Origin: CAXMST01 sp964196325
GTDB lineage: Bacteria > Actinomycetota > Thermoleophilia > Solirubrobacterales > 70-9
Assembly: GCA_964196325.1 (NCBI GenBank)
Contig: CAXMST010000044.1
Coordinates: forward strand, 1-6,352
Length of the DNA: 6,352 nt
Direction: 5' to 3'
In this document: piece by piece, positions 1 to 5,227 of the stretch
How positions within the stretch are numbered: position 1 is the stretch's first letter
Layout: each line of letters starts with the position of its first letter
Program-made: the position numbers and the translations under genes
The notes under the pieces: generated by a model
Seen by the model: the letters and a program-made list of their open reading frames with translations, nothing else
What the model was told of the DNA's origin: nothing
Database searches by the model: none

Positions 1-406
1 GGCGCGAGGTGCCCTCGGCGCGGTTGATCGCGACCATCTTCGGCACCTGCTCGCCAACCGTGATGTGCAGCGCCGTGGCAATCGCGAAGGCGAGGGCGAT
101 CGAGATCCCGGTCGCCGCCCCGGTTCCGATCGGGCCATCGAGGATCGGCTCGATCAGGACCGCGATTGCGGGTTCACCGAGGAAACCGATACCGAGCGAG
201 GCCATCGTGATCCCGAGCTGGCAGGCGGCCAGGTATCGGTCGATGTGCTCGAGCTGCTCGAGGACCCGATCGGCATTCCGGGCGCCCTCGGCAGCAAGCG
301 ATTCGATCCGCCCCCGGCGCACGCGGACGAGCGCGAACTCAGCAGCGACGAAGAAGCCGTTGATCAGCACCAGGACCAGCAGCGCGAACAGCGCCAGGGC
401 GGTCAT
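1..406 (-). CDS. CNNM/DUF21 transporter of the HlyC-CorC type (N-terminal part, cut by the window edge)
   Basis: This is the first 135 codons of a minus-strand gene whose 3' end lies left of the window. The protein opens with a hydrophobic helix (residues about 2-20) containing NGFFVAAEFALV (16-27), then a charged helix (28-58), a CQLGITMASLGIGFLGEPA stretch (62-80), another membrane segment (about 95-117) and HITVGEQVPK (114-123). These are hallmarks of the CNNM/DUF21 domain of 'hemolysin-like' HlyC/CorC proteins, which are membrane proteins linked to Mg2+/Co2+ and other divalent-cation transport. Full-length members are about 430-450 residues, with CBS and CorC_HlyC domains after this point; those cannot be seen here. 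The ATG at 406 was chosen because the first membrane helix begins right after it. The open frame upstream has no convincing start, and a GGGGG run (minus strand, 415-411) sits just upstream as a possible ribosome site. Family certain, transported ion unknown. Confidence 0.93.
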   Translation of the reverse strand, partial: MTALALFALLVLVLINGFFVAAEFALVRVRRGRIESLAAEGARNADRVLEQLEHIDRYLAACQLGITMASLGIGFLGEPAIAVLIEPILDGPIGTGAATGISIALAFAIATALHITVGEQVPKMVAINRAEGTSR

Positions 407-430
407 CGTGCCCCCGATCGGCAGCGGGTA

Positions 431-484
431 GCGTCGGCCTGGAGCCGCCTTCCGACACGCGCCCCCACTCTCCTACGGAGGGGG
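431..484 (-). other. Two hairpins upstream of the CNNM gene
   Basis: Two consecutive hairpin-forming inverted repeats lie 25-78 bases upstream of the CNNM start. One pairs GTCGG (433-437) with CCGAC (452-456), and can extend to GCG/CGC (431-433/458-460) around a two-base bulge. The other pairs CTCC (470-473) with GGAG (477-480) around the loop TAC and can extend to the flanking C run (462-465) and G run (481-484) with a bulge. A further TGCC/GGCA pair (409-412/420-423) would enclose the presumed GGGGG ribosome site. No T-tract follows in either direction, so these do not look like ordinary terminators. If transcribed with the CNNM gene they would form a structured 5' leader. Such pairings arise fairly easily in GC-rich DNA, so confidence is modest. 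Confidence 0.35.
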
Positions 485-490
485 CCGAGC

Positions 491-547
491 CTGGTACTTC
501 GAGGGTTGTCGTCGTCTTCCATCGGCGCGACGATCGAAGGCTACCAG
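491..547. other. Long three-helix stem-loop between divergent genes
   Basis: Three six-base helices are nested in 57 bases: CTGGTA (491-496) with TACCAG (542-547), CTTCGA (497-502) with TCGAAG (534-539), and TCGTCG (509-514) with CGACGA (528-533). This gives 18 Watson-Crick pairs, interrupted only by a six-base bulge at 503-508 and a two-base bulge at 540-541, with a 13-base loop at 515-527. That is much more than the short hairpins expected by chance nearby. The element lies between the divergent CNNM and decarboxylase genes. On the minus strand it would be the outermost part of a structured CNNM leader. On the plus strand it lies upstream of the presumed decarboxylase start site, so it would be outside that mRNA. 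It could be an RNA regulatory structure, a processing site or a DNA-level element. I recognise no known riboswitch class. Confidence 0.5.
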
Positions 548-622
548 CGGCGGCAGGCCAAGTCGGGCGGGACCCTCGGCGGGGCGCGGACGCGACTGCT
601 GCCTCCGCAGGGCGCGGCCGGG

Positions 623-628
623 TACCGT
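623..628 (+). promoter_or_regulatory. Candidate -10 box (TACCGT) for the decarboxylase operon, leaderless geometry
   Basis: TACCGT fits the TANNNT form of actinobacterial -10 elements and ends seven bases before the ATG at 636. Transcription would therefore begin at or next to the start codon, giving a leaderless mRNA. No good -35 match is seen at the usual distance; 599-604 reads CTGCCT. The same box-to-ATG distance occurs at 5215-5220, which supports the reading. Confidence 0.45.
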
Positions 629-635
629 GGAGTCC

Positions 636-2102
636 ATGGACCAGAGCCAGACCCCTTACCTGACCGCGATTCGCGAGCGCGCGCTGAGCGAGCCGGGACG
701 ATTCCACATCCCGGGGCACAAGGGTGGGCGCGGGGCGGACGCGCGCCTGCGCGAGGCGATTGGAGGGGCTGCGCTGCGGGCCGACCTGCCGTCCGGGCTT
801 GATGGGATCGACATGGGGCCCGACCCGGTCACCACCCCCTTCCAGCAGGCACAGCAGCTCGCCGCCGAGGCCTGGGGCGCGCGCCGGAGCTGGTTCCTGG
901 TCAATGGAGCGTCGGGGGGCAACCACGCGATCTGCATGACCCTGGCCCACACGGGACGGAGCGCCGTGGTCCAGCGCAACGTCCACTCCTCGGTGATCGA
1001 CGGGCTCGTTCTCTCGGGGATCGCTCCGCATTTCGTCTCGCCGGAGCTCGATCCCGAGCTCGGCGTCGCTCACTGCCTGCTGCCCGAGGCTCTCGACCAA
1101 GCCCTGAGCGAAAGCCCGGAAGCCGCCGCGGCGCTGATCGTCTCCCCGACCTACTTTGGGGCGGTCGCCGACGTCAAGCGGCTTGCGGAGGTGGCGCATG
1201 CCCACGATCTGCCGCTGGCCGTCGACGAGTCCTGGGGCGCACACCTCGCCTTCTCCTCGGAGCTGCCCACCCACGCCCTCGCCGACGGCGCCGACATCGT
1301 CCTCAACTCCGTTCACAAGATGGGCGGCAGCCTGACTCAGTCGGCGATCCTTCACCTCGGCTCGGACCGGATCGACGAGGCGTTGGTCGATCGCTCGGTG
1401 ACGCTGATCGAGTCGACCAGCCCAAGCGCGCTGCTCTCGGCCTCACTCGACGGCGCCCGGAGCCAGGCCGCTCTTCACGGGGAGGAGCTGGCGGCCGAAA
1501 CGATCGCCGGGCTGGAGTCGCTGCGGGGGTCGGTCCGGGCGATCGACGGCCTCGACGTACTTGATGAGTCGATCGCCGAGCACCCCAGCGTCCGGGCCTG
1601 GGACCCGCTGCGGTTGACGGTCGACGTGCGCGGCACCGGAGCGACCGGACACCAGATCGCGAAGCTGATGCAGGAGCGCCACAACGTCTGGCTCGAGCTC
1701 TATGCGGAGAACGTGATCGTCGCCGTGTTCGGACTCGGCGAGCCCGTCGCCCAGACCGGGGTGCGACTGTTGAACGCGCTCGAGGACGCAGCACGCACGC
1801 TCGGCGCCGGGGCGACGGCCCGCGGTGGGCAGTTCGCTCCGCCGCCTCCCTGGGGGCCGATGGAGCTGCTGCCGAGGGACGCCTTTCTCGGCGCGCAGGA
1901 GATCGTCCCCTTCGACCGCGCGGAGGGGCGGATCGCCTCCGAGTCGCTGGCCGCCTACCCACCCGGCGTTCCCAATGTGCTGCCGGGTGAGCGCCTGACA
2001 CGGGAGACCCTGGACTACATCCGCGACTCGCTCGCCCACGGCGGCCAGGTCCGCGGCGCCAGCGACCGCAGCCTCGAGACGATCCGGGTCGTGGTCGAGT
2101 GA
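636..2102 (+). CDS. PLP-dependent Orn/Lys/Arg decarboxylase (SpeA/CadA-like, Bacillus type)
   Basis: This is a 488-residue cytosolic PLP enzyme of the Orn/Lys/Arg decarboxylase family, fold type I. Its length matches Bacillus arginine decarboxylase SpeA (about 490) rather than the larger, roughly 710-residue-plus E. coli inducible forms. Visible motifs are HIPGHKGG (24-31), a cofactor phosphate-region VNGASGGNH (89-97), NVHSS (115-119), SPTYFG (170-175), VDESWGAHL with the pyridine-binding Asp197, and SVHKMGGSLTQ with the PLP lysine Lys228. A C-terminal domain ends with YPPGVP (441-446) and PGE (450-452). The family more often reads DEAHGAH where this protein has DESWGAH. It would release CO2 from a basic amino acid, and the linked deiminase/ureidohydrolase makes arginine or ornithine likelier than lysine (inference). 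A GTG at 627 in the same frame is an alternative start; ATG 636 is preferred because of the -10 box at 623-628. The last bases overlap the next start (GTGA), so the two genes form an operon and are probably translationally coupled. Confidence 0.93.
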   Translation: MDQSQTPYLTAIRERALSEPGRFHIPGHKGGRGADARLREAIGGAALRADLPSGLDGIDMGPDPVTTPFQQAQQLAAEAWGARRSWFLVNGASGGNHAICMTLAHTGRSAVVQRNVHSSVIDGLVLSGIAPHFVSPELDPELGVAHCLLPEALDQALSESPEAAAALIVSPTYFGAVADVKRLAEVAHAHDLPLAVDESWGAHLAFSSELPTHALADGADIVLNSVHKMGGSLTQSAILHLGSDRIDEALVDRSVTLIESTSPSALLSASLDGARSQAALHGEELAAETIAGLESLRGSVRAIDGLDVLDESIAEHPSVRAWDPLRLTVDVRGTGATGHQIAKLMQERHNVWLELYAENVIVAVFGLGEPVAQTGVRLLNALEDAARTLGAGATARGGQFAPPPPWGPMELLPRDAFLGAQEIVPFDRAEGRIASESLAAYPPGVPNVLPGERLTRETLDYIRDSLAHGGQVRGASDRSLETIRVVVE

Positions 2103-4198
2103 GCGAGTCCGACTGGGGCGTCGACTCCGAGTACGGCCGCCTGCGCGACGTACTGCTCGGGCCACCGGAGAACTTTCGCTGGTTGCCGACCAGCGTGATC
2201 TCGAAGGGAACGCTGGCGTCGGAGCGGAACTTTGACTCGGACGCGGCGGTGCGCGCCCACGGCGAGATGGTCGCCGCCTATCGGCAGGCCGAGGTCGAGG
2301 TGCACCAACTCGAGCCTGATCCCAACCTGCCATACCAGTGCTTCGCCCGGGACTCCAGCGTGGCGACCCCCCGTGGCGGCGTTGTCACCCAACTCGCGCA
2401 GCCCTGGCGCCGAGGTGAGTACGCCCCCGTCGTTCGCTTCTACGAGAGCGCCGGGATCCCACTGACGGGAATGATCAGCGCCGGCACGCTCGAGGGCGGT
2501 GATGTGACCATCGTCGAGCCCGGCAAGCTGCTGATCGGAAACGGCGAGGAGCGCACCGACCAGGCTGGGGCCGGACAGCTCGCCGGCTGGTTCGAGGAGT
2601 GGGGCTGGGAGGTGCGGATCGAGCCGATTCCCGGGCACTTCGTCCACATCGATGTGCTCGTCTCGATCCTCGCCCCGAAGCTTGCCGCGGTCTGTGTCGA
2701 GGCGGCCAGCGGGGGGCTGGTGCGCTGGCTCACCGAACTTGGCTTCGAGATCATCGAGGTCGGCGTCGGGGCCGCCTTCGGGCTTGGCGTCAACGCGATC
2801 TCACTGGGCGACGACCGGGTGATCTCGACCCGGCACTCCGAGGCCCTGAACACGAAGCTCCGGGCGCTCGGCTTCGAGGTTCTCGACCCTGATCTCGAGA
2901 TGTTCACCCTGGGCGGCGGCGGAGCCCATTGCCTGGCCCAGCCCCTGCGCCGGGACGCCCTCGTGGCTGAGGCGCTGCCCCGCATCGATGGGGCGGCGGT
3001 GATCGCCAACCTGCGCGAGCTGGCGGAGCTGACCGGCGGCCCCGCCGGCGCCCGGCGGGTCTGCTGGAGCTCCGAGTGGCGCCAGGCCCGCGACTGGCTG
3101 ACGGGAAAGCTCGAGGAGCTGGGCCTGGAGCCCGAGCGGGATCAGGCCGGCAACCTCTGGGCCTACCTCGAGGGAGAGGCTGAGCCCGCGCTCGGGCTCG
3201 GCTCCCACATCGACTCGGTTCCGGCCGGCGGCTGGCTTGACGGGGCCTTGGGAACGCTGGCCGCCCTCGGGGTCCTGCGCGCCTGGTCGGAGTCGGACGC
3301 CCGGCCGCCGCGCAGCCTCGCGTTCGTGGACTTCGCCGACGAGGAAGGCTCGCGCTTTGGTCGCAGCCTGTTCGGCAGCGGGGCCGTCGCCGGCACCCTG
3401 GGGATCGACTCGGTGGCCGGCCTGCGCGATGCCGACGGGCGCGAGATCGGCGAGGTGCTGGCTGAAAACGGGGTCGAGCTGGCCGCGGTTGGCGCAGCCT
3501 CCGAGCGGGCCGGCCGGCTCGGCTGGTTTTTGGAGCTCCACATCGAGCAGGGGCCGGTGCTCGCCGAGGAGGGTGTCTCCTGCTGCGCCGTGACGGGCTG
3601 CGCCGGAGTGGAGCGAATGCTGCTGCGCTTCGGCGGCCAGGCCTCGCACGCCGGGACCACGCCGATGAACATGCGCCGCGATGCGGGGCTCGCCGCCGCG
3701 ACCACCGCTCTTGCCGTGGAGGAGATCGCCCGCGGCGCCGGCGGCGTAGGCACCTGCGGTGTCCTCGACCTGGAGCCCGGCGTGGTGAGCGCCGTCGCCG
3801 GCGCGGCCGCGCTCTCGGTTGATCTGCGCCATCCTCGAGCCGAGACCCTGGCACGGATGTTGGCCGAGGTCCGGGCCGTGGCCGACAAGATCGCCGAGGC
3901 CCGCGACTGCCGCGTAGCCGAGGAGCCGATCTGGCGGATCCCCCCGGTCGCATTCGACCCCGAACTCGTCGCCGCCGCGAACGTCGCCTGCGTCGCGGCC
4001 GGCGGCCGCGCCGAGCCGCTGACCAGCGGTGCCCTGCACGACGCGGCCGAGATCGCAGGCTTGGTGCCGACGGCGATGGTCTTCTCCTGCTCCCGGCTGG
4101 GCATCAGCCACGCCAAGGAGGAGGACACCGACGAGGCGGATCTGGCTGCGGCGATCTCCGCCTATGGGGCGCTGGCAAACGCGGCGCTCAGCGCCTGA
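2099..4198 (+). CDS. Fusion protein: guanidino deiminase/amidinotransferase-fold domain + M20-family N-carbamoyl-amino-acid hydrolase domain
   Basis: This is a single uninterrupted 699-residue frame with two complete enzyme domains. Residues about 1-290 match the arginine deiminase/DDAH/amidinotransferase superfamily: CFARD (81-85), GTLEGGD (129-135), ERT (151-153), HID with the likely catalytic His183, and GGGGAHC with the likely nucleophile Cys278. Such enzymes attack a guanidino carbon and leave a ureido group. Residues about 295-699 match the hydantoinase/carbamoylase branch of M20 (L-carbamoylase, allantoate amidohydrolase, beta-ureidopropionase), which hydrolyses N-carbamoyl groups to amine, CO2 and NH3. 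Expected metal ligands and catalytic residues are present: GSHIDS His370, GGWLDG Asp381, DEEGSRF Glu415/Glu416, HIEQGP His481, SHAGTT His517, LHDA His647 and GISHAKEE His671. The family's NSVN-type substrate Asn appears replaced (Ser564), while Arg577 of DLR is kept. Almost no linker separates the domains. The GTG start at 2099 overlaps the upstream TGA, has no clear ribosome site and implies coupled translation. Likely role: guanidine to ureido to amine in arginine/agmatine breakdown (inference). Confidence 0.9.
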   Translation: MSESDWGVDSEYGRLRDVLLGPPENFRWLPTSVISKGTLASERNFDSDAAVRAHGEMVAAYRQAEVEVHQLEPDPNLPYQCFARDSSVATPRGGVVTQLAQPWRRGEYAPVVRFYESAGIPLTGMISAGTLEGGDVTIVEPGKLLIGNGEERTDQAGAGQLAGWFEEWGWEVRIEPIPGHFVHIDVLVSILAPKLAAVCVEAASGGLVRWLTELGFEIIEVGVGAAFGLGVNAISLGDDRVISTRHSEALNTKLRALGFEVLDPDLEMFTLGGGGAHCLAQPLRRDALVAEALPRIDGAAVIANLRELAELTGGPAGARRVCWSSEWRQARDWLTGKLEELGLEPERDQAGNLWAYLEGEAEPALGLGSHIDSVPAGGWLDGALGTLAALGVLRAWSESDARPPRSLAFVDFADEEGSRFGRSLFGSGAVAGTLGIDSVAGLRDADGREIGEVLAENGVELAAVGAASERAGRLGWFLELHIEQGPVLAEEGVSCCAVTGCAGVERMLLRFGGQASHAGTTPMNMRRDAGLAAATTALAVEEIARGAGGVGTCGVLDLEPGVVSAVAGAAALSVDLRHPRAETLARMLAEVRAVADKIAEARDCRVAEEPIWRIPPVAFDPELVAAANVACVAAGGRAEPLTSGALHDAAEIAGLVPTAMVFSCSRLGISHAKEEDTDEADLAAAISAYGALANAALSA

Positions 4199-4201
4199 TC
4201 A
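4183..4201. other. Convergent gene junction with palindrome and abutting stop codons
   Basis: The plus-strand stop TGA (4196-4198) and the minus-strand stop (TCA on the plus strand, 4199-4201) touch to form TGATCA, leaving no intergenic base. Immediately before it is a 13-base palindrome, GGCGCT-C-AGCGCC (4183-4195). As RNA this folds as GGCG/CGCC around a five-base loop. There is no T-tract, so intrinsic termination here is doubtful. Confidence 0.4.
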
Positions 4202-5146
4202 CTGCAGCGGCGGCGGCGAGCGACCGTCGCGCCGGTCGGCCAGCAGGGAAAGGCCGATTCCGCCGACGAAGATCAGCACGACGATCGCCAGCGATGGCAA
4301 CGGATCGACGTGGATCACATCGGCCTGCTCGAGGATCAACTTGATCGCGATCACCGCCAGCACCACGGCGATCGTCTGATCGAGGTAGCGGAAGCGGTCG
4401 ATGAGGCGATCGACGAGCACGATCAACGCCCTCAAGCCGAGTAGGGCGAAGACGTTCGCGGACCAAATGATGAAGCTGTCACGGGTGATCGCGAAAGCGG
4501 CCGGAATCGAGTCGATAGCGAAGACGATGTCGGTGAAGACCAGCCCGACGAAGCAGAGGAAGACCGGGGTCACGTAGAGCCTGCCGCCGGTCCGGGTGAA
4601 CCAGCGCCCGCCGCCGGCCCCGGTGTCAACCGGAAAGACCTTGCGCACCCCGCGGATCAGCACGTTGCGCTCAATGTCGACCCCTTCCTCGATCCCCCGG
4701 CCGAGCCGCACGGCGAGCACCAGCAGGCCGGCGCCGAGCACATAGATCAAGAAGTCGAACCGCTCCAGCAGCTCGATCCCGCCGAGGATCGCCAGGCCCC
4801 GCATGACCAGCGCGAAGAGGACGCCGATGATGATCAGCCTCGGTCGGTGCTCCGGAGCGACCTGGAAGTAGGTGAACAGCAGCAGGAAGACGAAGACGTT
4901 GTCGAGCGAGAGCGAGCGCTCGATCAGATAGACAGTCGTGAACAGGACCGCGTCTTCGCTGCCGCGCTCGGCCCAGATCACCAGCGCCGCGACAAACGCC
5001 ACCGCGACCCAACCGACCGACCACCACGCGGCCTCCCGGAAGCTCGGCTCACCATTGCGACCGAACAGCCTCAGGTCAACCACTGAAGCAATGGCAACCA
5101 CGGCCACGAGCGAGCCGATCTCGATCGCGGTCGAGCTGAGGAACAT
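4199..5146 (-). CDS. terC: TerC/Alx-family integral membrane protein (probable Mn2+ or related metal export)
   Basis: This 315-residue protein is strongly hydrophobic, with about eight or nine membrane segments. It carries the two signature repeats of the TerC family: ERSLSLDNVFVF (76-87) in the first half and DIVFAIDSIPAAFAIT (206-221) in the second. The acidic residues of these repeats (Glu76, Asp82, Asp206, Asp212) lie inside the membrane and are thought to bind metal. Length is close to E. coli Alx (321). Characterised family members (Alx, TerC, YkoY/YceF) act in Mn2+ export and metal resistance, and were first noticed through tellurite resistance. The soluble loop around residues 150-190 is typical. 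The ATG at 5146 is chosen because the first membrane helix starts immediately after it; no clear ribosome site precedes it, and a TACGCT -10 box lies ten bases upstream. It is divergent from the enolase-like gene and convergent with the fusion gene. No yybP-ykoY Mn riboswitch fits in the short upstream region. Family certain; substrate inferred. Confidence 0.93.
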   Translation of the reverse strand: MFLSSTAIEIGSLVAVVAIASVVDLRLFGRNGEPSFREAAWWSVGWVAVAFVAALVIWAERGSEDAVLFTTVYLIERSLSLDNVFVFLLLFTYFQVAPEHRPRLIIIGVLFALVMRGLAILGGIELLERFDFLIYVLGAGLLVLAVRLGRGIEEGVDIERNVLIRGVRKVFPVDTGAGGGRWFTRTGGRLYVTPVFLCFVGLVFTDIVFAIDSIPAAFAITRDSFIIWSANVFALLGLRALIVLVDRLIDRFRYLDQTIAVVLAVIAIKLILEQADVIHVDPLPSLAIVVLIFVGGIGLSLLADRRDGRSPPPLQ

Positions 5147-5156
5147 CCGGCCGCTG

Positions 5157-5162
5157 AGCGTA
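5157..5162 (-). promoter_or_regulatory. Candidate -10 box (TACGCT) for the TerC gene
   Basis: Read on the minus strand, TACGCT fits TANNNT and ends ten bases before the ATG at 5146, giving a leader of only a few bases. At a 17-base spacing the -35 position (5180-5185, minus strand TTCGCC) is a weak match and overlaps the left arm of the palindrome at 5175-5197. Confidence 0.35.
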
Positions 5163-5174
5163 GATGACGGCCGC

Positions 5175-5197
5175 GCCTGGCGAAGGCGCCGCCAGGC
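5175..5197. promoter_or_regulatory. Perfect inverted repeat between divergent promoters (candidate operator)
   Basis: GCCTGGCG (5175-5182) is repeated in inverse as CGCCAGGC (5190-5197) with a seven-base spacer, the shape of a dimeric repressor or activator site. It is centred near 5186 in the 81-base gap between the divergent TerC and enolase-like genes. The left arm overlaps the presumed TerC -35 position and the right arm the presumed enolase-like -35 position (5192-5197). A bound dimer could therefore control both genes. No matching site is seen elsewhere in the window and no regulator gene is present, so the role is inferred. Confidence 0.4.
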
Positions 5198-5214
5198 CCA
5201 CGGGCGCGGTGGAA

Positions 5215-5220
5215 TAGATT
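5215..5220 (+). promoter_or_regulatory. Candidate -10 box (TAGATT) for the enolase-like gene, leaderless geometry
   Basis: TAGATT fits TANNNT and ends seven bases before the ATG at 5228, the same geometry as the box at 623-628. It stands out as an AT-rich hexamer in a GC-rich stretch. No -35 consensus is seen. It implies an mRNA beginning at or beside the start codon and argues against the in-frame TTG at 5219, which lies inside the box. Confidence 0.5.
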
Positions 5221-5227
5221 GCTCGCC

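Noticed and set aside
407..486. M-box (ykoK) or glycine riboswitch in front of the CNNM gene
   Set aside because: Short resemblances exist (GGCTCC, GCTACCCGCTGCC, GGAGAG then CGGAAGG on the minus strand), but the order and the rest of either consensus are missing and too little space remains before the start codon.
627..635. GTG 627 as start of the decarboxylase
   Set aside because: It is in frame and possible, but it lies inside the TACCGT -10 box and adds only three unconserved residues.
339..1355. Long minus-strand open frame opposite the start of the decarboxylase gene
   Set aside because: It overlaps a clearly conserved PLP enzyme and the CNNM N-terminus, and its translation is low-complexity Arg/Gly/Ala-rich with no motifs. 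It is a typical shadow frame in GC-rich DNA.
2960..3010. Two separate genes or a frameshift at the deiminase/carbamoylase boundary
   Set aside because: The frame runs without a stop through LPRIDG into the carbamoylase. An in-frame GTG at 2999 could start a shorter carbamoylase, but it has only a weak GGGG upstream and would drop the family's conserved start region.
2801..4111. 436-codon minus-strand open frame opposite the fusion gene
   Set aside because: No recognisable motif, composition typical of an antisense frame, and it lies fully inside a gene with intact catalytic motifs on the other strand.
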